Source: JBCBSP01 sp964550935
GTDB lineage: Bacteria > Pseudomonadota > Alphaproteobacteria > Caulobacterales > Maricaulaceae
Assembly (NCBI GenBank): GCA_964550935.1
Contig: CAZKBB010000002.1
Location: forward strand, 1 to 64,000
Reading direction: 5' to 3'
Length of the DNA stretch: 64,000 bases
Every line of letters starts with the position of its first letter. The first letter of the stretch is position 1. The notes beneath the pieces are model-generated. The model was not told the origin of the DNA. It did no database searches and saw only the letters and a list, made by a program, of their open reading frames with translations. Position numbers and translations under genes: made by a program. Positions 39,791-47,892 of the stretch are shown here, one piece after another.

Positions 39791-40117
39791 ATGGCTGACC
39801 GCTTAGGCTCCAAATCGCCCGCCGATGCGACGCGGTGGATTAATGAGCTTGCGCGAAGCGACGAAATGAACCTTGTTTTGGCCAAACACGCAAAAGAGAG
39901 GCTGAAAGAGCGTGGGCTGATCCAGGCCGACCTGCTTCATGTGCTGAAGCAAGGGTTCGTTTATGATGAGGGTGATCCCGCTACACGCGAGGGATACTTC
40001 AAGTACCGGATCGAAGGGCCCACTCCGAACTGCGGCGGGCGGACTGTGTGTGCTGTCGTCATCCCGGGCGGCAACATTCTGAAGGTCGTGACTTTCATGT
40101 GGAGAGATGAAAAATGA
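39791..40117 (+). CDS. DUF4258 protein, probable toxin of a type II toxin-antitoxin pair
   Basis: A 108-residue basic protein. HAKERLKERGLIQADLLHVL (residues 33-52) and VCAVVIPGGNILKVVTFMW at the end are the DUF4258 signature; the family is related in fold to RelE/MqsR-type RNases and is usually encoded next to a helix-turn-helix antitoxin. It overlaps the next gene by 4 bases. Base composition (TTA and AAA codons, ACTTTC) is less GC-rich than the GTA genes on both sides, indicating later acquisition. Toxin activity is inferred from family and context only. Confidence 0.75.
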   Translation: MADRLGSKSPADATRWINELARSDEMNLVLAKHAKERLKERGLIQADLLHVLKQGFVYDEGDPATREGYFKYRIEGPTPNCGGRTVCAVVIPGGNILKVVTFMWRDEK

Positions 40118-40572
40118 CCGTGAAGTACATCGACTATCTGTACGATGAGTGCGGTCTCGATAACGTCGTGCTCGAGCGTTTCCCGTTGCGTCTAGACGAC
40201 GATGGCGAGGAAGTCGTCACCATCCCCAATGTAAACTTGCTTCACCGCGTCCTCGTGCATGCTGTCGCGGTCAAGGAAGGCGGCTTAAAGCCCAAGGAGA
40301 TCCGCTTCCTCCGCTCAGAGCTTGGGCTGTCACAGGCCGAACTGGCGAAACTCGTCGGGCGCGACGGCCAAACAGTCGGACGCTGGGAGCGGGGCGAGTG
40401 CCCGCTGGATCAGGCTGCGGAGATGGTGATCCGGAGGAAGGCGATAGAGTATGTGGGGCGCTCTGATTTAAGCGTCGAGCAGCTCGCTGAACGCTCGGTC
40501 TATTCGGCCGTAGAGCGTCCGATCCGGATCGAGGCAAGCGATCCGGGCTCGTACCATGCGATCGCTGCTTAA
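40114..40572 (+). CDS. HTH protein, probable antitoxin of the DUF4258 pair
   Basis: A 152-residue protein. The N-terminal third (YIDYLYDECGLDNVVLERF) may bind the toxin; it lacks the two CxxC pairs of MqsA. Residues 61-97 (PKEIRFLRSELGLSQAELAK, then TVGRWERGE) form an XRE-type helix-turn-helix as in HigA/MqsA antitoxins. The toxin-first order is as in mqsRA and higBA. A strong intrinsic terminator follows 24 bases downstream, making the pair a self-contained operon inside the GTA cluster. Confidence 0.78.
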   Translation: MTVKYIDYLYDECGLDNVVLERFPLRLDDDGEEVVTIPNVNLLHRVLVHAVAVKEGGLKPKEIRFLRSELGLSQAELAKLVGRDGQTVGRWERGECPLDQAAEMVIRRKAIEYVGRSDLSVEQLAERSVYSAVERPIRIEASDPGSYHAIAA

Positions 40573-40595
40573 CGCGATTCCAGTTCCCGTTTTTT

Positions 40596-40626
40596 AAAGG
40601 CCGTCCGGTTACGGGCGGCCTTTTTC
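40596..40626 (+). terminator. Strong intrinsic terminator inside the GTA cluster
   Basis: AAAGGCCGTCCG pairs with CGGGCGGCCTTT (12 bp, one G-U pair) over the loop GTTA, followed by TTTTTCTTT. It lies between the antitoxin gene and the tail-tube gene. Transcription entering from the head genes or from the toxin promoter should stop here unless antiterminated. No clear promoter was found between it and the next ATG (40652). Confidence 0.88.
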
Positions 40627-40651
40627 TTTGGGCTCGAGAAAGGAGACGCTG

Positions 40652-41068
40652 ATGGCCGCTCAAGCCGGCAAGGACGTGCTGTTGACCCTGTCCGACGGCA
40701 CCGACCCGCCCGTTTTCGCGCCGGTCGCCGGGGTGCGCGCGAAATCGCTCTCGCTCAACGCCGGGGTGATCGACGCCACCCACGCCGAAAGCCCAGGCCG
40801 CTGGCGCGAGCTGATCGCGGGGGCGGGCGTGCGTTCGGCCTCGCTCACCGGCTCGGGCGTGTTCGTGGACGCAGCCTCGGATGCCGAAGCGCGCCGGCTC
40901 TTCTTCGATCAGGCGCGCCGGGACTGGCGCCTCGTGATCCCCGACTTCGGCGCGCTTCTCGGCCCCTTCCTGGTGACCCGGCTGGAATACGCCGGGCGCC
41001 ATGACGGAGAGGCGACCTATTCGCTGACGCTGGCCTCGGCCGGCGAACTCACCTTCGAGGAGATCTGA
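40652..41068 (+). CDS. GTA major tail (tube) protein (g9)
   Basis: A 138-residue phage major tail protein of the TP901-1 type. AAQAGKDVLLTLSDGTDPP begins the protein, with VIDATHAESPGRWRELIAG and SLTGSGVFVDAASDAEARRL as family signatures. It forms the tail tube. AAAGGAGAC stands 7 bases before the ATG; an upstream TTG start (40628) would lie in the terminator tail and is unlikely. It is the first gene of the second half of the cluster. Confidence 0.92.
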   Translation: MAAQAGKDVLLTLSDGTDPPVFAPVAGVRAKSLSLNAGVIDATHAESPGRWRELIAGAGVRSASLTGSGVFVDAASDAEARRLFFDQARRDWRLVIPDFGALLGPFLVTRLEYAGRHDGEATYSLTLASAGELTFEEI

Positions 41069-41072
41069 TCTG

Positions 41073-41363
41073 ATGACCAACCCCCAGCGCAACGAAACCT
41101 CCCTGTCCGTGGACGGGCGACCGCGCAGCCTGCGCCTGACCCTGGGCGCGCTCGCCGAGATCGAGCAGGCGCTTGGCGCGGTCGGCTTCTCCGATCTCGC
41201 CGAGCGGATGAAGCGGCTCTCGGCCGGCGATCTTCTGCACGTGACCGGCGCGCTTCTACGCGCGGGCGAGGGGCCCCAGGCGCCCGATCCGTCCGGCGCC
41301 GACATCGATCCGGCCGAGGCCGCACGCGCCGTCGCCGAAGTGTTCTCCCCGGGCGGGCGCTGA
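41073..41363 (+). CDS. GTA tail assembly chaperone, gp10 family (g10)
   Basis: A 96-residue protein of the GTA gp10 family (gene transfer agent chaperone-like). Diagnostic are SLSVDGRPRSLRLTLGALAE and FSDLAERMKRLSAGDLLHV. In tailed phages the genes between tube and tape measure encode chaperones that coat the tape measure before tube assembly. It starts 4 bases after the tail gene. Confidence 0.88.
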   Translation: MTNPQRNETSLSVDGRPRSLRLTLGALAEIEQALGAVGFSDLAERMKRLSAGDLLHVTGALLRAGEGPQAPDPSGADIDPAEAARAVAEVFSPGGR

Positions 41364-41368
41364 GCGCC

Positions 41369-41560
41369 GTGGGCGCGCACTGGGCCGCCATGCTGCGTGT
41401 CGCCGTGGCGCGCTTCGGCCTGACGCCGGACGCCTTCTGGGCGCTCAGCGTCAATGAGTGGCGCGCGCTCATCGACGGCGCGTCCGATACGCCGCTTGCC
41501 CGCGCCGGTCTGGAGGCGCTGATCGCCAGATACGCGCCGGAGGATCGCGATGACCGATAA
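41369..41560 (+). CDS. GTA tail assembly chaperone, rcc01693-like (g10.1)
   Basis: A 63-residue protein of the small rcc01693 family. AVARFGLTPDAFWALSVNEW is the typical first half; a DTPLARAGLEALIARYAP tail follows. It lies between g10 and the tape measure gene, overlapping the latter by 11 bases, as in RcGTA. The start is a GTG at 41369; an in-frame ATG at 41390 would give a 56-residue protein. Function as a second chaperone is inferred from position. Confidence 0.85.
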   Translation: MGAHWAAMLRVAVARFGLTPDAFWALSVNEWRALIDGASDTPLARAGLEALIARYAPEDRDDR

Positions 41561-42020
41561 GAAGCAGCCCATAGACGCGGGCGAAGGCAAGCGAGACGTC
41601 GATCCCGGCCCCCTGCAGGAGGCGGTCCGCACCGTCTTCAGCGAGATGGAGGACGCGCTGCTCGAGTTCGCGCGCACCGGCGCGGTCGCATTCGACGACC
41701 TCGCCCGGCGCATCGCGCTCTCGCTCGCCTCGATCGCGATCGACAGGGTGTTCGGCTCGCTCGAGACCATCCTGACGGGCGAGGATGAGGACGAGGTGTC
41801 CAAGACCTTGTCCAAGCTCGACCAGGGCGCGCTCCCGGGCGCGTCCGGCGCCATCGCTCCGCCGACCGGATCGGACGGCGGATTTCCCCTCGGCTTTGGT
41901 CCCAGCGTGAAGGTCACGATCAACGCCTACGGCTCGCCCGCCGTTGCGGTGCGCCAATCCGAAGGCCAGATCGCCGCGGCCGTCGCACGCGCGGTGCGGC
42001 GCGGAGTGATGAAGCTATGA
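41550..42020 (+). CDS. GTA tail tape measure protein, short (g11)
   Basis: A 156-residue protein in the tape-measure position. A helical segment (LQEAVRTVFSEMEDALLEFA) and a hydrophobic helix (RIALSLASIAIDRVFGSL) precede a Gly/Pro-rich linker and the C-terminal block VKVTINAYGSPAVAVRQSEG, the part best conserved among GTA tape measures. It is shorter than the R. capsulatus protein as I remember it, suggesting a shorter tail. It overlaps g10.1 and g12. Confidence 0.82.
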   Translation: MTDKKQPIDAGEGKRDVDPGPLQEAVRTVFSEMEDALLEFARTGAVAFDDLARRIALSLASIAIDRVFGSLETILTGEDEDEVSKTLSKLDQGALPGASGAIAPPTGSDGGFPLGFGPSVKVTINAYGSPAVAVRQSEGQIAAAVARAVRRGVMKL

Positions 42021-42640
42021 GCGCCTTCCATGACGTCCTGTTCCCGCTTCCGGTCGGCCTTGGCGCGAGCGGCGGGCCGGAGCGGCTGACCGAGATCGTC
42101 GAACTCGCCTCCGGCCGGGAAGAGCGAAACAGCCCCTGGGCGGATTCCCGACGGCGGTGGGACGCTGGGCCGGGCGTGCGCACGCTCGACGACCTGGCCG
42201 AACTCACCGCCTTCTTTGAGGCGCGCCGCGGCCGGCTCCACGCCTTCCGCTTCCGCGACCCGATCGATCACAAGTCCTGCGCGCCGTCGAAGCAGCCCGC
42301 CGCGACCGATCAGATCATCGCGACCGGCGACGGCGCGCAGACCGACTTCGCCCTCATCAAGCGATATGGCGCAGGCGCAAGCGCATGGACCCGCGCCATC
42401 GCCAAACCGGTCGCGGCCAGCGTTCTCGCCGCCGTCGACGGCGCGCCCGCGGCTTTCACCGTGCTTGTGGACGGCCGGATCCGGTTCGACGCGCCGCCCG
42501 GCGCCGGCGCGGGAGTTACCGCCGGATTTCTGTTCGACACGCCCGCGCGCTTCGACATCGACCGGCTCGAAGTCTCCCTTGAAGGCTTCGCCGCCGGTCA
42601 GGCCGTGAGCGTGCCACTCGTCGAGGTTCGGCTCGACTAG
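42017..42640 (+). CDS. GTA distal tail protein, DUF2460 (g12)
   Basis: A 207-residue DUF2460 protein. FHDVLFPLPVGLGASGGPER begins it, GRLHAFRFRDPIDHKS is the key motif, and ARFDIDRLEVSLEGFAAGQA lies near the end. In RcGTA this protein forms the hexameric distal ring that joins the tail tube to the baseplate. It overlaps the tape measure gene by 4 bases. Confidence 0.93.
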   Translation: MSAFHDVLFPLPVGLGASGGPERLTEIVELASGREERNSPWADSRRRWDAGPGVRTLDDLAELTAFFEARRGRLHAFRFRDPIDHKSCAPSKQPAATDQIIATGDGAQTDFALIKRYGAGASAWTRAIAKPVAASVLAAVDGAPAAFTVLVDGRIRFDAPPGAGAGVTAGFLFDTPARFDIDRLEVSLEGFAAGQAVSVPLVEVRLD

Positions 42641-42668
42641 GCCGACCCCGTTTCTGAGAGCTCAACGC

Positions 42669-43541
42669 ATGATCGACATTCCCCCCGCCCTGCAGGCCAA
42701 GCTCGATGCGGGCGCGACGACGCTCGCCTGGTGCTGGCGCGTCACGCGGAGCGACGGCGCGGTCTACGGGTTCACCGACCACGACCGCGCGCTCACCCAT
42801 GCCGGACAGGTGTTCGAGCCGGACAGCGGTGTGTCGCCCGGAGGCCTGCGCGGTCAGACCGGCCTGGCGCCGGCGCGCGGCGCGGCGTTCGGCGCGGTCT
42901 CCTCGCAGCGGATCGATGAAGCCGATCTCGACAACGGGCTCTGGGACGGCGCGCGGGTCGAGATCTTCCGAGTGGACTGGAGCGAGCCGGCGCTCGGCTT
43001 TCGCACCTTCACCGGCGAACTCGGCGAAATCACCCGGTCCGATGGCGGCTTCGAGGCCGAGCTTTCCGGACGGTCCGTACGTCTGTCGCGCACGATCGGG
43101 CGCGTCTACGCCTCCCGGTGCGACGCCGCCCTCGGTGGTGCGCGCTGCAGCGTCGACCTAACCGATCCGGCCTACCGCGCCCATGGCGTGGTGACCGCCT
43201 CGCCCCACGCCCGCGCCGTGGTCGCTTCAGGTCTGGAAAGCTTCTCCAACGGCTGGTTCGCTGACGGCAGTATCACCTGGACCTCCGGAGCCAACATGGG
43301 TGCGTCCTCGCTGGTGACGATCCATCGCGCCGCATCCGGCGGCGCGCTCTTGGAACTCTCCCCTTCGCCGGCTGCTGCGATATCGGCCGGGGACGAATTC
43401 ACCGTCACGGCCGGATGCGACAAGCGCCTGGACACCTGCGCCTCGAAGTTCGCCAACGCGGTCAATTTCAGAGGCTGCCCGTTCATGCCCGGCAACGACG
43501 TGCTCGTGCGTCACGCCGGCGAGATGACCGCGCGCGGCTAA
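42669..43541 (+). CDS. GTA baseplate hub protein, DUF2163 (g13)
   Basis: A 290-residue DUF2163 protein with C-terminal domain. WCWRVTRSDGAVYGFTDHDR and GLAPARGAAFGAVSSQRIDE are typical, and the C-terminal half holds CDKRLDTCASKFANAVNFRG with FMPGNDVLVR, whose cysteines bind an iron-sulfur cluster in RcGTA hub proteins. ARCSVD and SRCDAALGG supply further cysteines. It would link the distal ring to the megatron protein. Confidence 0.93.
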   Translation: MIDIPPALQAKLDAGATTLAWCWRVTRSDGAVYGFTDHDRALTHAGQVFEPDSGVSPGGLRGQTGLAPARGAAFGAVSSQRIDEADLDNGLWDGARVEIFRVDWSEPALGFRTFTGELGEITRSDGGFEAELSGRSVRLSRTIGRVYASRCDAALGGARCSVDLTDPAYRAHGVVTASPHARAVVASGLESFSNGWFADGSITWTSGANMGASSLVTIHRAASGGALLELSPSPAAAISAGDEFTVTAGCDKRLDTCASKFANAVNFRGCPFMPGNDVLVRHAGEMTARG

Positions 43542-43545
43542 GACC

Positions 43546-43992
43546 ATGGATAGACGCGCAACCCGTGCGGCCGCGCTCGCCGAAGCGCGCTGTTGGATCG
43601 GCACGCCTTATCGCCATCAGGCGAGCGTCAGAGGCGCGGGCGCGGACTGCCTGGGTCTGATCCGCGGCGTCTGGCGTGCGCTTCACGCAGAGGAGCCCGA
43701 GGCGGCGCCGCCTTACTCGCCGGACTGGGCCGAGCGCAGCGGCGAAACCGCGCTCCTGGCCGCGGCGGCGCGCCATCTTGATCGGCTGGACCCGGAGGAG
43801 GCCGAGCCCGGCGACGTGATCCTTCTGCGCCCGTTCAGACACGGGCCGGTGAAGCACTGTGCGATCCTTTCGGGCGAAGGCCGGATGATCCACGCCTATT
43901 ACGGCCGGGCCGTGCTGGCTTCGCCGCTTTCGCCCTGGTGGCGCGCGCGCATCGCGTCGGCCGGCGCCTTTCCCATACCCAAAAAGGACTGA
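43546..43992 (+). CDS. GTA NlpC/P60 cell-wall peptidase (g14)
   Basis: A 148-residue NlpC/P60-type peptidase. The catalytic cysteine lies in GADCLGLIRGVWR, the histidine in PVKHCAILSGEGR, and ARCWIGTPYRHQ is the conserved start. It probably cuts recipient peptidoglycan so that GTA DNA can enter. It starts 4 bases after g13. Length and order match RcGTA g14. Confidence 0.94.
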   Translation: MDRRATRAAALAEARCWIGTPYRHQASVRGAGADCLGLIRGVWRALHAEEPEAAPPYSPDWAERSGETALLAAAARHLDRLDPEEAEPGDVILLRPFRHGPVKHCAILSGEGRMIHAYYGRAVLASPLSPWWRARIASAGAFPIPKKD

Positions 43993-43997
43993 CCGCC

Positions 43998-46900
43998 ATG
44001 GCGCAACTCGCGCTCAATGCAGCCGGCGTCTTCGTCGACGCGGCGAAGTCCGCCGCGATCGGCGCCGCGCAGGCCGGGATCGCGAACCTGTTCGCCCCGG
44101 ACCGCACCATCGGACCGCGCTATGAGACGCTGGAGGTCCAGACCTCCACGCTCGGCAGCGGCATCCCGCTGGTGTACGGCCGGATGCGTCTGGCCGGCCA
44201 GGTGATCTGGGTCGGCCGTTTCGTCGAGCACGCCGTGCGTGAAAGCCAGGGCGGCAAGGGCGGCGGGCCGACCACGACGCGCTACAGCTATACGGTAAGC
44301 TTCGCGGTGGGCCTTTGCGAAGGTCCGATCGACCGCGTCGGGCGCGTCTGGGCGAACGGCGAGCCGCTGGACTCGGCGGCCTACGTGATGCGCGTCCACG
44401 ACGGCTCTGAGGGCCAGGCGCCGGACGCCGCGATCGAGGCCGAAGCCGGCGCAGGGCGAACGCCGGCCTTTCGCGGCCTCGCCTACGCGGTGTTTGAAGA
44501 TTTTCCCCTTGATGAGTTCGGTGCGCGCATCCCTGGTCTCGCCTTCGAGGTGTTCAGGCGCGCAGACGGCTCCGACGGGCTTGAGGAGCGGCTGACCGGG
44601 GTCAGCCTCATTCCAGCGTCAGGCGAGTTCGCCTACTCCCGCGTGCCGGTCGCCCAGGTCATCGCGCCCGGCGAGGAGCGCCTGGAGAACGTCCACCAGC
44701 TGCGCGCCGAGACCAATGTCGACGCCGCGCTGGACGCCCTGGCGGCGGATGCGCCGAACTGCGGCGCGGTCGCGCTCGTTTCGGCCTGGTTCGGCTCATC
44801 GATCGACTGCGACGCCTGCACGCTCCGGCCCAAGGCGGAGGTGCGCGACAAGGAGACCGACCCGGTCGAGTGGCGCGCCGCCGGGCTGACCCGTGCGACC
44901 GCAGACCTCGTCTCAACCGATAACGACCGTCCAATCTACGGCGGAACGCCCGCCGACGCCGATGTGGTCGGGCTCATCAAGGGGCTGAAAGGGCGCGGCT
45001 ACGACGTCACTCTGCATCCCTTCATCCTGATGGACATTCCTGGCTTTCCCTGGCGCGGGCGGATCAGCTGCGCGCCGGCGCCCGGCGCGCCGGGATCGCC
45101 GGACGGAACCGCGCTGGCGCAGTCCCAGATCGCCGCCTTCGTCGGCACTGTGACGGCGGGCGATTTCGCCATCGCGGATGAAGAGCTGATCTATTCAGGG
45201 CCTGAGGAGTGGAGCTTTTCGCGTTTCATCCTGCATCACGCCGCCCTGGCGGCGGCGGCCGGTGGGGTGGAGGCCTTCCTGATCGGTTCGGAGATGCGCG
45301 GACTAAACGTCGTGCGCGGCGGGACGGGCCATCCCTTCGTGGAGGCGCTGCGCGCCCTCGCCGTCCAGGTAAGGGCGCTTCTCGGGCCGGACGTGAAGAT
45401 CAGTTACGGCGCGGACTGGTCCGAGTATTCCGGCTTCTCACCGCCCGAGGCCCCCGACGACCGGATTTTCCATCTCGACCCGTTTTGGGCCGATGGCGAC
45501 GTCGATTTCGTCGGGATCGATTGGTATGCGCCGCTGTCGGACTGGCGCGACGGGCGGACCCACGCCGACGCCGGTTACGGCTCAACCTACGACGAGGCCT
45601 ATCTTGAGGCCAATGTCGAGGGCGGCGAGGGGTTCGACTGGTTCTACGCGGGCGCGGCCGATCGCGAAGTCCAGACGCGCACGCCGATCACTGACGCCGC
45701 TTACGGCGAGCCCTGGGTCTGGCGCTACAAGGATCTCAGGAGTTGGTGGAGCCAGACCCATCATGACCGTCTCGGCGGGGTAAGGACGTCGACCCCGACC
45801 TCGTGGACGCCGATGTCGAAGCCGATCCGCTTCACCGAGGTCGGCTGTCCCGCCGTGGACAAGGGTGCGAACCAGCCCAACGTGTTCATCGACCCCAAGA
45901 GCGAGGAAAGCGCGCTGCCGTATTTTTCGTCCGGCGCGCGCGATGACTTCATCCAACGTCGATATCTTGAGACGCTTTACGGCTACTGGCGCGAGGAGGC
46001 CGGCAACAATCCCGTCTCGCCGCTTTACGGCGGGGCGATGGTCGATATTGACCACGCCACAGCCTGGACCTGGGACGCCCGGCCGTTTCCGGAATTTCCC
46101 GCCCGAGACGATGTCTGGAGCGATGCGGCGAACTGGCGGCTCGGCCACTGGCTGTCAGGGCGGCTAGGAGTTTCGACGCTCAGCCGGGTGGTCGCGGATC
46201 TCAGCGGGCGCGCCGGGTTGGACGATGCGGACGTCTCCGATCTGCAAGGTGTGGTGAGCGGCTTCATCGTCGACGGCCCGCAAAGCGCGCGCTCGATCAT
46301 CGAGCAACTCGCCGCAGTCTTCGGCTTTGACCTGATCGATGCAGCCTCGGGGCCGGCCTTTCGAATGCGCACACGGCCTGATCAAGCCCATCTCGACACC
46401 GCCGCCATCGTGCGCACGGCCAGCGAGGCCGCGCTCACCGTCACGCGCAACGCCGCAGCCGAGACGCTGCAGGAGGTGCGCTTGTCCCACATTGGCGATG
46501 ATGACGCCTACGGATCGGCGAGCGCTTACGGGCGCGGCCTCGACGGCGCGGTGGAGGGCCGTGTGGACCTCACAGCGCCGCTCCTGGCCGATGAAAGCCT
46601 GGCGCGCGGCTGGGCGCGGCGCGTGCTGGAGGATGCGCGAGCGGCTGCGGCCGGTCTGCGTATCACCCTTCCGCCCTCTGCAGCCCGCTTCGAGCCCGGC
46701 GACATCGTCTCGCTCGACGCCGGGCCGGCCGGCCGGGTCTGGCGTCTGGTCAGCCTTGACGGCGCTGCGGCTCGCTCAGTCGTCCTGGAGGGGGCTGCGG
46801 TCTCCCCCACGGCGGCGAGCGCGGCCGGCTCGGAGCCGCAGATCAACGATCCGGTCCCGCCGAGACCGCCCAAGCCGGCCCTCGCGGTGATGGATCTGCC

Positions 46901-47801
46901 CCTGATCGAAGGCGCGGGCTCGTCGGGACGCGGCGGCCTCGTGGCGGCGGCGTGGAGCCGGCCTTGGCCCGGACCGGCGCGGTTGCTCGTCGGCCCGGAT
47001 CGCGCCGGCGCGACCGTGCGCACCGAGATCGACCAAGCCTCGATCATGGGCGAGCTGATCGCCACGCTCGAGCCCGGACCTGAAGGTCGCTGGGACCGCG
47101 CGGCGAGCCTTCAAGTGCGTCTGTTCGGCGGCGCGCTCGAAAGTATCGCCGCGGGCGCTGCGCTCGCCGGCGGCAACCGCGTTGCGGTTGAGACCAGCGC
47201 AGGCTGGGAGGTGCTGGCCTTTAAACACGCTGACCTGATCGGCGCCGATCTGTGGCGGCTGAGCGGATTGATCAGACGCATCGGCGCGTCAGCGGCGCCG
47301 GGTGCGGCCGCATCGCCGGGCGCCCGGGTCGTGGTTTTTCAGGGCGCTCAGCGGACCTTGCCGATCCAAGACCATGAGGCCGGCGCAGAGCTGACGGTGC
47401 TTGCCGTACCGCCGCGCGCCGCTCTCGACGCGGTCAATGTGGCTGAGCGTAACGCGACCTACCGCATGCGCGATCTCCGCCCGCTGAGCCCGGTCCATCC
47501 GCGCGTCTCGATCAAGGACGGGCTGTCGCTCTTATGGATTCGGCGCACCCGCGTTTCGGGCGATCGATGGGATGGCGTCGAGCCGCCGGTGGGCGAGGCC
47601 GAGGAGCGCTATCTCGTCGAGCTTGTGGACGCCGCCGATGAACTCGCGGCGAGCTATGACACCACCGCGCCGGGGCTGAACCTGACCCAGAGCGAACTCG
47701 ACGGCGTCCTGCCCGGCGGCGTGAGCGGGGCGCGGGCGAGGATCGCACAGGTCTCGGCTGATTACGGCCCCGGCGCGCCCCGAGAGGTCCTGCTCGGCTG
47801 A
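43998..47801 (+). CDS. GTA megatron / tail tip protein with TIM-barrel domain (g15)
   Basis: A 1267-residue baseplate protein. The N-terminus (residues about 1-160) is hub-like with TLGSGIPLVYGRMRLAGQVI. A GTA TIM-barrel domain follows (about 230-560), with YGADWSEYSG and FVGIDWYAPLSDWRDG, then a tail-tip domain (about 560-800) and a C-terminal region. It is the largest structural protein and forms the central fibre that penetrates the recipient envelope. AAAAAGGA lies 9 bases before the ATG at 43998. It is the last gene of the cluster; no T-run terminator follows it. Confidence 0.94.
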   Translation: MAQLALNAAGVFVDAAKSAAIGAAQAGIANLFAPDRTIGPRYETLEVQTSTLGSGIPLVYGRMRLAGQVIWVGRFVEHAVRESQGGKGGGPTTTRYSYTVSFAVGLCEGPIDRVGRVWANGEPLDSAAYVMRVHDGSEGQAPDAAIEAEAGAGRTPAFRGLAYAVFEDFPLDEFGARIPGLAFEVFRRADGSDGLEERLTGVSLIPASGEFAYSRVPVAQVIAPGEERLENVHQLRAETNVDAALDALAADAPNCGAVALVSAWFGSSIDCDACTLRPKAEVRDKETDPVEWRAAGLTRATADLVSTDNDRPIYGGTPADADVVGLIKGLKGRGYDVTLHPFILMDIPGFPWRGRISCAPAPGAPGSPDGTALAQSQIAAFVGTVTAGDFAIADEELIYSGPEEWSFSRFILHHAALAAAAGGVEAFLIGSEMRGLNVVRGGTGHPFVEALRALAVQVRALLGPDVKISYGADWSEYSGFSPPEAPDDRIFHLDPFWADGDVDFVGIDWYAPLSDWRDGRTHADAGYGSTYDEAYLEANVEGGEGFDWFYAGAADREVQTRTPITDAAYGEPWVWRYKDLRSWWSQTHHDRLGGVRTSTPTSWTPMSKPIRFTEVGCPAVDKGANQPNVFIDPKSEESALPYFSSGARDDFIQRRYLETLYGYWREEAGNNPVSPLYGGAMVDIDHATAWTWDARPFPEFPARDDVWSDAANWRLGHWLSGRLGVSTLSRVVADLSGRAGLDDADVSDLQGVVSGFIVDGPQSARSIIEQLAAVFGFDLIDAASGPAFRMRTRPDQAHLDTAAIVRTASEAALTVTRNAAAETLQEVRLSHIGDDDAYGSASAYGRGLDGAVEGRVDLTAPLLADESLARGWARRVLEDARAAAAGLRITLPPSAARFEPGDIVSLDAGPAGRVWRLVSLDGAAARSVVLEGAAVSPTAASAAGSEPQINDPVPPRPPKPALAVMDLPLIEGAGSSGRGGLVAAAWSRPWPGPARLLVGPDRAGATVRTEIDQASIMGELIATLEPGPEGRWDRAASLQVRLFGGALESIAAGAALAGGNRVAVETSAGWEVLAFKHADLIGADLWRLSGLIRRIGASAAPGAAASPGARVVVFQGAQRTLPIQDHEAGAELTVLAVPPRAALDAVNVAERNATYRMRDLRPLSPVHPRVSIKDGLSLLWIRRTRVSGDRWDGVEPPVGEAEERYLVELVDAADELAASYDTTAPGLNLTQSELDGVLPGGVSGARARIAQVSADYGPGAPREVLLG

Positions 47802-47892
47802 TCGCGCTTGCGCAGGCGGCTTGGTCGCTTACATGCGGTGTCGCCCGGGGCGCACGTCGCCCCATCCGCCCGACACCTGCTATCAAAGCGCC

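Larger units (their letters stand above)
33731..47801 (+). mobile_element. Gene transfer agent (RcGTA-type) structural cluster with embedded toxin-antitoxin module
   Basis: Seventeen phage-type genes in the order of Rhodobacter capsulatus GTA genes g1 to g15: terminases, portal, small membrane protein, protease, capsid, connector, tail terminator, tail tube, two chaperones, tape measure, distal tail, hub, peptidase and tip protein. Most stops overlap or abut the next start. No integrase, excisionase, replication, repressor or lysis gene lies inside or next to it, and it is flanked by ordinary host genes (YcgN-type and DnaJ-type), so it is a domesticated GTA and not a prophage. No g7 (stopper) homologue is seen. 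A DUF4258/HTH module and a terminator split head genes from tail genes at 39731-40651. Confidence 0.9.

Noticed and set aside
40628..40651. Start of the tail-tube protein at TTG 40628
   Set aside because: It lies directly behind the terminator T-run, and the ATG at 40652 has a good ribosome site and begins at the conserved sequence.
39731..40651. Target-site duplications or transposon ends around the inserted module
   Set aside because: I found no matching repeats at both edges and no transposase; only a short local inverted repeat at the left edge.
33731..47801. The phage-like cluster as an ordinary prophage
   Set aside because: No integrase, repressor, replication or lysis genes and no att-like repeats at the flanks; the gene order is that of RcGTA.
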